DNA of 64,000 nt from contig NZ_PVTG01000004.1 in the NCBI RefSeq assembly GCF_003002915.1, forward strand, positions 186,001 to 250,000, in the 5' to 3' direction. Positions 15,690-22,874 of the stretch are shown here, in pieces. Source of the stretch: Geodermatophilus tzadiensis (lineage in GTDB: Bacteria; Actinomycetota; Actinomycetes; Mycobacteriales; Geodermatophilaceae). The first letter of the stretch is position 1. Each line of letters begins with the position of its first letter. The notes beneath the pieces were generated by a model. The model searched no databases. It worked only from the letters and a program-made list of their open reading frames with translations, and was not told the origin of the DNA. Both the position numbers and the translations under genes were made by a program.

Positions 15690-17699
15690 ATGCGCCTGAC
15701 CCGCACCCCTCCGGCGGCCCGGGCGCTCGCCGCCGCCCAGGAGACGAACGCCCGCCTGGGGCACGAGCACCTCGGGCCGCTGTCGGCGCACCGCGGGTTC
15801 CTGCCGACGCGCCCGCCGCTGCTGCGGCTGCCCGACACGCACGCCCCCTGGGACGAGGCGGCGGCCCGGCTGCCGGACCTGTTCCGCGACGTGGCCGTGC
15901 GCGAGGCGCTCGAGGAGCTGCCGGTGCTGCCGGCCGGTCCGGAGGTGCTGCCCGACGCCGCTCTGCAGCGGGCGGCCACGGTGCTCGGGTTGCTCGGCCA
16001 CGCGTACGTGCACAGCCGCGCGCCACAGCGGACGGACCTGCCCGCGGGCGTCGCCGCCCCGTGGGCGCAGGTGCGCCGCCGGCTCGGGCGGTCCGCGGAA
16101 CCGGTGCTGACCTACCCCGACCTCATCGTCCACAACTGGCGGTGGGCCGGCGGGGGCGACGCGGTCCCGCTGCTGTCGGACGACCTCCGGCTGCTGGTGC
16201 CCGTGGCCGGCAACGAGGAGGAGCGCGTCTTCTACCTCACCCAGGTCGAGATCCTGGCGCGCTGCGCGACCGTCGTCCCCGCGGCCGTCGCCGCCCAGCA
16301 GGCCGTGCTCGACGACGACGCCGAGGCGCTCACGGCCGCCCTCGCCAGGGTCACCGCGGCGCTGGAGACGGCGACCCGCCGCTCGCTGACGCTCATCGAC
16401 CCGCGCCCCGGTGCCCGGACCTCCGTCGACCCGGTCGTCTGGGCCAAGACGGTGGCCCCGCTCGCGGTGCCGTCGCGGGCCGGCGTCCTCGGCCCGAGCG
16501 GCACGGCGTCCCCGGTCTTCGGCCTGCTCGACGCGCTCCTCGGCCGCCGCGGGCACGCGAGCCAGCTGGGCCGGGAGATCCTGCTGCAGCGGCGCAGCTC
16601 CCCGCCGCACTGGCGCCGGTTCCTCGACGCCGTCGACGAGGTGCCGGTGCCGGCCTACGTCGCCGCCCGTCCCCGGCCGGACCTGGTCGCCGCCCTCGAC
16701 GCGGCCCGCGAGGCCTACGCGGGACCCGAGGGGTTCCTCGGCCGGCACCGGCGCACGGTGTCCGGCTACCTCGCCGTCGCCTTCCTGGTCGGCCGGGGCG
16801 TCACGATCGGCGGGTTCGCCGGGACCCCCGGCGAGCACACCTGGCACACCGTCGACGCGGCCCTCACCGCGTCCCGCACCGAGCGGCCGGCCCCACCGGA
16901 CGCCCGTCCTCCCCACGCCGGCGCACGTCACCGGGCGGGCGATCGGCGTTCGGTGGCCGACGTCGCCGAGCACAACGACGACGCGCACGGCTGGTGGGTC
17001 GCCGTCGACGGCCGGGTGCACGACGTCACCGGGTTCGTGGGGCGCCACCCCGGCGGGACGGCGGTGCTGCGCGCGCACGCCGGCCTCGACGCCACGGTGG
17101 CCTTCGGCCGCGCGCACCCCGACCGGCCGGCGGTGCGCCGGCTGCTCGCGGCCACCGACGCCGGGCTGCTGGTCCGGCCGGTGCTGACCCGCGCCCGCCC
17201 CCTGTACGAGGCGTGGGGAGCGGCGCTGTCCGGTCTGGTGCAGCTGCAGAACGCGTTCCGGCTGGACCGCTCGTTCGGGCTCGGCACCGAGCTGTGCCGG
17301 CCCGGCGGTGACCGGCCCACCGCACTGCAGGCCGACCGGGCCGCCGACACCGCGGCCCGCTTCGGTGACGAGTACCTGCCGCGGTTCGCCGCCGACGTCC
17401 TCGCGCCGCTGGCCGAGAGCGTGCTGCGGGAGCAGCGGGCGGCGCCGCGGAGGATCCGGGCCGTGCCGGGCCCGCCGCCGGGTGCGCCGCCGGCGCCGGC
17501 CCCGCTGCGGCAGCGGCTGGACCTGCTCGACCGGCGGATCGGTGCCACCAAGGAGCTGCTGGTCGCCGGTGCCCGGGCGTTCGACACGTGGGGCGACGCC
17601 GTCCTCTGCCAGGGCGAGCTGTGGCGCCTCGCCGCCGCCGCGGTCCCGGTCTGCGCGGCCGCGGCGACGGTCGCCGTCTCGGTGCCGCGGGCCGCCTGA
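15690..17699 (+). CDS. Indoleamine 2,3-dioxygenase-like haem protein fused to a cytochrome b5 domain
   Basis: 669 residues. Residues about 20-400 follow the indoleamine 2,3-dioxygenase fold pattern: GFLPTRPPLLRLP, an alpha-domain block (LTYPDLIVHNW), VFGLLDALLG followed by GHASQL, and GRHRRTVSGYL with His353 where human IDO1 has its proximal haem His346. Residues about 420-490 are a cytochrome b5 domain (GWWVAVDGRVHDVTGFVGRHPGG) with axial His453 in HPGG and His476, 23 residues apart. The last 170 residues are unassigned and end in a hydrophobic stretch. IDO enzymes open the indole ring of tryptophan, and cytochrome b5 can reduce IDO haem, so the fusion could supply its own electron donor. 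The Arg equivalent to human Arg231 is not evident by eye, so the substrate may differ (the pyrrolnitrin enzyme PrnB is a non-IDO member of this superfamily). Confidence 0.75.
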   Translation: MRLTRTPPAARALAAAQETNARLGHEHLGPLSAHRGFLPTRPPLLRLPDTHAPWDEAAARLPDLFRDVAVREALEELPVLPAGPEVLPDAALQRAATVLGLLGHAYVHSRAPQRTDLPAGVAAPWAQVRRRLGRSAEPVLTYPDLIVHNWRWAGGGDAVPLLSDDLRLLVPVAGNEEERVFYLTQVEILARCATVVPAAVAAQQAVLDDDAEALTAALARVTAALETATRRSLTLIDPRPGARTSVDPVVWAKTVAPLAVPSRAGVLGPSGTASPVFGLLDALLGRRGHASQLGREILLQRRSSPPHWRRFLDAVDEVPVPAYVAARPRPDLVAALDAAREAYAGPEGFLGRHRRTVSGYLAVAFLVGRGVTIGGFAGTPGEHTWHTVDAALTASRTERPAPPDARPPHAGARHRAGDRRSVADVAEHNDDAHGWWVAVDGRVHDVTGFVGRHPGGTAVLRAHAGLDATVAFGRAHPDRPAVRRLLAATDAGLLVRPVLTRARPLYEAWGAALSGLVQLQNAFRLDRSFGLGTELCRPGGDRPTALQADRAADTAARFGDEYLPRFAADVLAPLAESVLREQRAAPRRIRAVPGPPPGAPPAPAPLRQRLDLLDRRIGATKELLVAGARAFDTWGDAVLCQGELWRLAAAAVPVCAAAATVAVSVPRAA

Positions 17700-17717
17700 C
17701 GACCCGGGTCCGGGGCG

Positions 17718-17723
17718 GTATCA
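17718..17723 (+). promoter_or_regulatory. GTATCA element upstream of the 17829 gene
   Basis: GTATCA followed by GGCAGG rather than (G/C)CGG, 105 bp before the ATG. It is the weakest member of the set but sits in the same relative place. Confidence 0.3.
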
Positions 17724-17828
17724 GGCAGGCGGCCGCGTGCTCCGTCCTGACGAGGCCCCGGCAGGGATCGCGCGGCCTCCCCGGGCGGCCCCGCCCGGTC
17801 CTCCGATCCCGCTGACAGGAGGGACGTT

Positions 17829-18365
17829 ATGACGTACGGCGCACCGCCGTCGCAGGGGTGGCAGCAGCAGCCTCCACCGCCGGTCCAGGACCCCTCGGCC
17901 CCGGGCGCGGCGCGTCCGGGCGGCGGGGGCTTCTTCACCAGCCTCCCCGGGATCCTGACCGCGGTGGCCGGTCTCGTCACGGCGGTGACCGGCGCCGTCG
18001 GCATCTACGTCAGCCAGGGGGACGACGCGACCGTCCCCTCCGACCCCACCGTGAGCACTACCGACACGCCCGCACCGGTCCCCGAGGACACGGGCGAGGC
18101 CGACGTCGGCGACCTGCCGGCCGACTTCAGCGAGACCTCCCTCGACGACGACGCCACCACGCTGATCGACACCTGCGCGGCCGGGGACCTCGGCGCCTGC
18201 GCCACCCTGCTGGACACGCTCGCCGTCGAGTGCGCCGACGGCTACGGGATCAGCTGCGACGCCCTCTACTTCGTCTCCCCCGTGGGGTCGGCGTACGAGG
18301 ACTACGGCGCCACGTGCGGCGGTCGCTACGACTGGACCTACGCCGGCATCTGCAGCGAGCTGTGA
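17829..18365 (+). CDS. Membrane-anchored protein with Cys-rich extracytoplasmic domain
   Basis: 178 residues. A Gln/Pro-rich cytoplasmic N-terminus (residues 1-35) is followed by one transmembrane helix (about 40-62, GILTAVAGLVTAVTGAVGIYV), a Thr/Pro/Asp-rich spacer and an acidic C-terminal domain of about 65 residues with six Cys (DTCAAGDLGAC ... VECADGYGISC ... ATCGGRYDW...GIC). Cys pairing outside the membrane is likely. Actinobacteria have many such proteins of unknown function. The stop overlaps the next gene's ATG by one base, so the two are probably co-translated. Confidence 0.6.
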   Translation: MTYGAPPSQGWQQQPPPPVQDPSAPGAARPGGGGFFTSLPGILTAVAGLVTAVTGAVGIYVSQGDDATVPSDPTVSTTDTPAPVPEDTGEADVGDLPADFSETSLDDDATTLIDTCAAGDLGACATLLDTLAVECADGYGISCDALYFVSPVGSAYEDYGATCGGRYDWTYAGICSEL

Positions 18366-18643
18366 TGAGCGGCCCGCTCCCGCTGCCGCACCCGGGACGC
18401 CGCAGCCCGGCGTCCCGGGTCGGCCGGGCCGTCGACCGGCCGCTGTTCTGGTGGTCCGCCGCGGCGGTGTTCCTCGCCAACGCGGGGCTCTCGGTGGCCG
18501 AGGACCGTTGGGCCCTGGCCGTCCTGCACGCCCTCACCTGCCTGTGGGCCGTCGTCGCGGGCGTCACCGTGAGTCGGCCGGCCCCGGGTACCCCGGGGCT
18601 GGCCGACGACGGACGGGGGACCCCCGCCCGGCCGTCCCCGTAG
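18365..18643 (+). CDS. Small membrane protein with two predicted helices
   Basis: 92 residues. After a Pro/Arg-rich start there are two hydrophobic segments (PLFWWSAAAVFLANAGLSV and LAVLHALTCLWAVVAGVTV) joined by a short acidic loop, then a Pro/Gly/Asp tail. It directly overlaps the Cys-rich membrane protein gene (TGATG), suggesting the two products act together at the membrane. Family unknown to me. Confidence 0.55.
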   Translation: MSGPLPLPHPGRRSPASRVGRAVDRPLFWWSAAAVFLANAGLSVAEDRWALAVLHALTCLWAVVAGVTVSRPAPGTPGLADDGRGTPARPSP

Positions 18644-18647
18644 CCGC

Positions 18648-18692
18648 GGGTGCTCGCGTGCGGCGTCCTCGAGGCCCCGCACGCGAGCACCC
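18648..18692. terminator. Perfect 16-bp stem bidirectional terminator
   Basis: GGGTGCTCGCGTGCGG at 18648-18663 pairs exactly with 18677-18692 across a 13-nt loop, in the 71-bp gap between convergent genes ending at 18643 (plus) and 18715 (minus). Strong stem without a T-run. Confidence 0.75.
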
Positions 18693-18714
18693 CCGGCAGG
18701 ACCGCGACCGGCCG

Positions 18715-19356
18715 TCAGGCCACGGCCCCGGCCGGCACCGGTGCGCCGTCGGCGGTATCGACGACGAGGCGCATCGCGGTGACCTCGGGACCCAGGTAGG
18801 GCAGCTCGCTGCCCTCGAGCCAGTCCAGAGGGCTGATGTCGACGTCGGCGTCGAGGTCCTTACAGACGGCGAACGGCTGGACCACCGGCGCGCCCGGGTC
18901 GCGCAGCGAGATGATCAGGTGCCACGGGTAGGCCGGGTTGTGGAGCCGGAAGTCGATGAGCGAGAAGTTCGCCGGCTGCCGCCGGTGGACGTGGAACAGC
19001 GCGACGGGCTCGAGCCCGCAGGACTCCAGCCAGCGGTGCACCGCGAGCTGCTCGGCGGGGTCGGCGACGAAGCCCGCGTCCTCGTGGGCCCGGAAGTAGG
19101 ACCCCTGCGCCTCGAAGGCCGCCCGGGCCCACTCGGCGTTGCGGCAGTTGCGCGTCGGGTCGAAGAACACCACGTCGGTGGCGGTGAAGGGGAAGCGTGG
19201 CGCGTCCGGGTCGGCGACCAGCAGGCCGAAGGCCTTGAGCCCGGCGGCGTGCACGGTGGACACCGTCGTGACGAGCCGGTCGACCAGCGGCCGGGACAGG
19301 TGCAGCTCCGGACGGCCGGTGGGCTCGGGGACGGCGGCGGGGGACGAGGTCGGCAC
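18715..19356 (-). CDS. JAMM/MPN+ (Mov34-PAD1) family metalloprotease-like protein
   Basis: 213 residues. The zinc motif HxH-x7-S-x2-D is complete: HVHRRQPANFSLID, in a segment that begins LEPVALFHVH. A Glu that could complete the site precedes it in the RAHEDAGF region. Prokaryotic JAMM proteins cleave isopeptide or C-terminal bonds of ubiquitin-like or sulfur-carrier proteins (for example Mec+/CysO) but no such partner gene is visible nearby. The product is cytosolic. The GTG at 19356 lies 58 bp after a GTATCAGCGG element, linking it to the island's other genes. Target protein unknown. Confidence 0.7.
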   Translation of the reverse strand: MPTSSPAAVPEPTGRPELHLSRPLVDRLVTTVSTVHAAGLKAFGLLVADPDAPRFPFTATDVVFFDPTRNCRNAEWARAAFEAQGSYFRAHEDAGFVADPAEQLAVHRWLESCGLEPVALFHVHRRQPANFSLIDFRLHNPAYPWHLIISLRDPGAPVVQPFAVCKDLDADVDISPLDWLEGSELPYLGPEVTAMRLVVDTADGAPVPAGAVA

Positions 19357-19414
19357 GGGGGCTCCAGCAGGGCGCGAAGGGGATCCGGACGCCTACCGGA
19401 GGCGCCCGGAGCGC

Positions 19415-19424
19415 CCGCTGATAC
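19415..19424 (-). promoter_or_regulatory. GTATCAGCGG element upstream of the JAMM gene
   Basis: On the minus strand, GTATCAGCGG spans 19424 to 19415, 58 bp before the GTG at 19356. Its orientation relative to the gene matches the plus-strand copies at 12537, 15126 and 15624. Confidence 0.45.
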
Positions 19425-19546
19425 CGACCGGGCGGTGCCGGGCGAGGGTCCGCCGTCATCCGGATCCTCCTCGGCCAGGCCTGCGGTGCCCCCGGTGCCG
19501 CGCCGTGCCAGGGTGGCAGCCGGGCCGTCGTCCGGAGGGGGACCAG

Positions 19547-20566
19547 GTGCAGATCGACCGGGGTGCGGCGCTCGACGGACCCGTGGACGTCCGGTCGGAC
19601 GCGGCGGCGGCCGAACGGGACGGCTACGACGGCTTCTGGCTGAGCGAGGTCGCGCACGACCCGTTCGTCGGCCTCGCCGTCGCGGCCGTGGCGACCGAGC
19701 GGGTGCAGCTGGGCACCGCGATCGCGGTCGCGTTCGCCCGCAACCCGATGACGACGGCCGCGGCCGCCGACGACCTGCAGGCCCTCTCGGGCGGCCGGCT
19801 GGTGCTCGGCCTCGGCACCCAGGTCAAGGCGCACGTCACCCGGCGGTTCTCCATGCCGTGGTCGCACCCGGCGGCGCGGATGCGCGAGTACGTGCTCGCG
19901 CTGCGCGCCGTCTGGGACACCTGGCACACCGGCGCCCCGCTGGCCTTCCGCGGCGAGTTCTACACCCACACGCTGATGACGCCGGTGTTCACGCCGCAGC
20001 CGCACGGGTTCGGCCCGCCGCCGGTGCTGCTGGCCGGCGTGGGGCCGACGATGACCGAGGTGGCCGGCGAGGTGGCCGACGGGTTCCTCCCGCACGGCTT
20101 CACCACCGAGCGGTACCTGCGCGAGGTCACGCTGCCCGCCCTGGAGCGCGGCCGGTCGCGGACCGGCCGGACCCTCGAGGGCTTCGTCGTCAAGGGCTCC
20201 CCGATGGTCGCGGCCGGGCGCACGGAGGAGGAGCGGGAGCAGGCGAAGGCCGGCGTCCGCTCCCAGCTCGCCTTCTACGGCTCGACACCGGCCTACCGCC
20301 CGGTGCTGGAGCTGCACGGCTGGGGTGAGCTCGGCGACCGGCTGCACGCGCTCTCGCTGCGGGGCCGCTGGGAGGAGATGGGCCCGCTGCTCGACGACGA
20401 GGTGCTCGAGACCTTCGCCGTCGTCGGCACCCCGGAGGAGGCCGGCCGCGAGGTCGCCCGCCGCTACGGCGACCTCTTCGACCGGCTGTCCCTCTACACG
20501 CCCCACGGCGCCGACCCCGAGGTGACGGCTCGCGTCGTCGCGTCGGTGCGGGAGGCGGCCGGCTGA
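19547..20566 (+). CDS. LLM-class F420-dependent oxidoreductase
   Basis: 339 residues with the TIM-barrel luciferase-like pattern: ERDGYDGFWLSEVAHDPF, LGTAIAVAFARNPM, DDLQALSGGRLVLGLGTQ, and a DGFLPHGF segment near the C-terminal half. The GTG at 19547 is preceded by GGAGGGG and gives the family length; longer frames upstream are Arg-rich. Such enzymes use F420 or FMN for hydride transfer or monooxygenation, often on xenobiotic or secondary-metabolite substrates. No substrate can be assigned. It is transcribed with the aldolase and dehydrogenase that follow, though gaps of 92 and 181 bp argue for separate promoters. Confidence 0.78.
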   Translation: MQIDRGAALDGPVDVRSDAAAAERDGYDGFWLSEVAHDPFVGLAVAAVATERVQLGTAIAVAFARNPMTTAAAADDLQALSGGRLVLGLGTQVKAHVTRRFSMPWSHPAARMREYVLALRAVWDTWHTGAPLAFRGEFYTHTLMTPVFTPQPHGFGPPPVLLAGVGPTMTEVAGEVADGFLPHGFTTERYLREVTLPALERGRSRTGRTLEGFVVKGSPMVAAGRTEEEREQAKAGVRSQLAFYGSTPAYRPVLELHGWGELGDRLHALSLRGRWEEMGPLLDDEVLETFAVVGTPEEAGREVARRYGDLFDRLSLYTPHGADPEVTARVVASVREAAG

Positions 20567-20658
20567 CCGGGCGCGGTCGCGCGCTGCCGGGTCGCCGCGC
20601 AGGATCGTCGCGGGCCGGTGCACGGCGCCCGCTCGGGCCGGCCGGGAGGGAGTCGGGG

Positions 20659-21384
20659 ATGGCGACCAGCGAGGCCGACCTGCGGCGGCGGTGGGCCGGG
20701 GGAGAGCCCTGCCACGGCCTGTGGAGCCTGCTGCCCGGCGCGGTGACCGGCGAGGTGCTCGCCCGCTCCGGCGCCGACTACGTCGTGGTCGACCTGCAGC
20801 ACGGTGCCGCGGCCGAGGCCGACCTGCCCGGCGTCGCGGCGGCGGTCACGGCGGCCGGCTCGGTGCCGCTGGTGCGCACGCGCAGCCCCGCCTTCTCCGA
20901 CGTCGGCCGCCCGCTGGACCTGGGCGCCCGCGGCGTGATCGTGCCCAACGTGCGCGACGCCGCCCACGCCCGGGAGGTCGTCGCCGCGTGCCGGTACGCG
21001 CCCACCGGCGGGCGCTCGATCGGCCGGCTCTCCGGAGGCGCCGACCGGCCGCTCGTGGTCGTGATGGTGGAGGCCGCGAGCGCGCTGGACGACCTCGACG
21101 CGGTGCTCGCCGTCGAGGGGCTCGACGGGGTGTACGTCGGCCCCGGCGACCTGTCCCTGTCGCTGGGGCTGACCGGGGAGGACCGGCGGGCGGAGCTGCG
21201 CGGCGTGCTGTCGTCGATCGTCGCCCGCGCGGTCGCCGCCGGGGTGCCGGTGGGCGTGCACGCCTACTCCGGCGAGGAGGCCGCCGGCTGGGCGGCCGAG
21301 GGCGCCACGATCGTCACGGTCGCCGTCGACGTCACCTCGCTGGGGGAGGCGGCGGCGTTCCACCTCGGGGCCGCCCGCGGCTGA
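20659..21384 (+). CDS. HpcH/HpaI-family aldolase
   Basis: 241 residues with the class II pyruvate aldolase signature: SGADYVVVDLQHG, PLVRTRSP, GARGVIVPNVRDAAHAREVV, RSIGR, a metal-binding Glu in VVMVEAASALDD and GLDGVYVGPGDLSLSLG. Family members split 4-hydroxy-2-oxo acids (for example 4-hydroxy-2-oxoheptanedioate or 2-dehydro-3-deoxyglucarate) into pyruvate and an aldehyde. The particular substrate is open. It lies between an LLM oxidoreductase and a phosphoglycerate dehydrogenase homologue, not in a homoprotocatechuate cluster. Confidence 0.82.
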   Translation: MATSEADLRRRWAGGEPCHGLWSLLPGAVTGEVLARSGADYVVVDLQHGAAAEADLPGVAAAVTAAGSVPLVRTRSPAFSDVGRPLDLGARGVIVPNVRDAAHAREVVAACRYAPTGGRSIGRLSGGADRPLVVVMVEAASALDDLDAVLAVEGLDGVYVGPGDLSLSLGLTGEDRRAELRGVLSSIVARAVAAGVPVGVHAYSGEEAAGWAAEGATIVTVAVDVTSLGEAAAFHLGAARG

Positions 21385-21565
21385 CCTCGTCCGTCCGCGC
21401 GCACGGGCCCGGTCCCGGCGTCCAGACGACGACCCGGAGCCCCCGACGACAGCGACACGACGGACCGGGCACCCGGCCACCGACGGCGATGGTCGATCAT
21501 CGGAGGCCAGCACGGCCGGCGCGCAGGACCCCTCCCCGGCCGCCCCGCTCGCGAGGAGGACGTCG

Positions 21566-22780
21566 TTGGACAGGCCCAGAGCCCTGCTGCTGGAGAACAT
21601 CGACCCGGTGGCGGCCGAGCTGCTCGGGGCGGCCGGCTACGAGACCGAGTCGGTGCGCGGAGCGCTGGACGAGGACGACCTCGTGGCCGCACTCGACGGC
21701 GTCGAGGTGCTCGGCATCCGGTCGAAGACCCAGGTGACCGCCGACGTGCTGCGCCGGCGACCCGGCCTGGCGGCGGTGGGCGCCTTCTGCATCGGCACGA
21801 ACCAGATCGACCTGCGCGCGGCCGCCGAGGCCGGCGTCGCGGTGTTCAACGCGCCGTACTCCAACACCCGCAGCGTGGTGGAGATGGCGATCGCGGAGAT
21901 CATCATCCTGGCCCGGCGGCTGGTCGACCGGGACCGCGCGCTGCACGCCGGGACGTGGGACAAGTCGGCGGCCGGCAGCCACGAGATCCGCGGGCGGACG
22001 CTGGGCATCGTCGGCTACGGCAACATCGGCAGCCAGCTGTCGGTGCTCGCCGAGGCCCTCGGCATGCGGGTGCTGTTCTACGACCTCGAGGACAAGCTCG
22101 CGCTGGGCAACGCGCAGCGCTGCGACAGCCTCGAGGAGCTGCTCGAGCGGGCCGAAACCGTCACGCTGCACGTCGACGGGCGGGCCGGCAACGCCGGCCT
22201 GTTCGGCGCCGAGCAGTTCTCCCGGATGCGGCGGCGCAGCCTGTTCCTCAACCTCTCCCGCGGGTTCGTCGTCGACCACGAGGCGCTGCGCGACCACGTC
22301 CTGAGCGGGCACGTCGCCGGCGCCGCCGTCGACGTCTTCCCCGACGAGCCGCGCGAGCAGGGCGACGCCTTCACCTCCGTGCTGCGCGGGCTGCCCAACG
22401 TCATCCTCACGCCGCACGTCGGCGGGTCGACCCAGGAGGCGCAGCACGACATCGGGCGCTTCGTCGCCGGCAAGCTCGCCGACTACGCCGGCGCCGGGAC
22501 GACGACGCTGAGCGTCAACCTGCCCACCGTGGCGCTGCACGGGTCGTCGGCCGCCCGCTTCGCGCTGTTGCACCGCAACGTGCCCGGCGTGCTCGCGCGC
22601 GTCGACGCCCTCGTCGGCGAGCACGGGCTCAACGTCGACGGCCAGGTGCTGGCCACCCGCGGCGAGCTGGGCTACGCGGTCACCGACGTCAGCGCGGCGT
22701 TGCCCGCGGACCTGCTCGACGCGCTCCGGGCGCTGCCGGAGACCGTCCGGCTGACCACCGTCGGGACACGTACCGGCTGA
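21566..22780 (+). CDS. serA: D-3-phosphoglycerate dehydrogenase, ACT-containing type
   Basis: 404 residues from a TTG at 21566 with a strong GAGGAGGA ribosome site. Substrate domain: GIRSKTQVT, GAFCIGTNQID. Rossmann domain: GIVGYGNIGSQLS. Active-site LSRGFVVD and a C-terminal LTPHVGGST with catalytic His, then an ACT domain (LLHRNVPGVLARVDALVGEHGLNVDGQVL). Length and layout match E. coli-type SerA, which oxidises 3-phosphoglycerate in serine synthesis and is inhibited by serine through the ACT domain. A role on another 2-hydroxy acid is possible if the chromosome has another serA. Confidence 0.82.
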   Translation: MDRPRALLLENIDPVAAELLGAAGYETESVRGALDEDDLVAALDGVEVLGIRSKTQVTADVLRRRPGLAAVGAFCIGTNQIDLRAAAEAGVAVFNAPYSNTRSVVEMAIAEIIILARRLVDRDRALHAGTWDKSAAGSHEIRGRTLGIVGYGNIGSQLSVLAEALGMRVLFYDLEDKLALGNAQRCDSLEELLERAETVTLHVDGRAGNAGLFGAEQFSRMRRRSLFLNLSRGFVVDHEALRDHVLSGHVAGAAVDVFPDEPREQGDAFTSVLRGLPNVILTPHVGGSTQEAQHDIGRFVAGKLADYAGAGTTTLSVNLPTVALHGSSAARFALLHRNVPGVLARVDALVGEHGLNVDGQVLATRGELGYAVTDVSAALPADLLDALRALPETVRLTTVGTRTG

Positions 22781-22874
22781 CCGGACGCCGCCCCCCGGCT
22801 CGCACGAACGGGACCGTCGCGGCCGGCCTCGGAGCCGTATCGTCCACGGCACACCTGCGACAGGGAGGGTGGAC

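Noticed and set aside
20659-22780. Aldolase and phosphoglycerate dehydrogenase as a dedicated pathway with the LLM enzyme
   Set aside because: Gaps of 92 and 181 bp, separate ribosome sites and no shared substrate logic; co-direction alone is weak evidence.
22834-22840. GTATCG before the feruloyl-CoA synthetase gene as another copy of the island element
   Set aside because: Differs at the sixth base and lacks the (G/C)CGG extension; a similar GTATCG occurs at 46327, so this looks like a general -10-like sequence.
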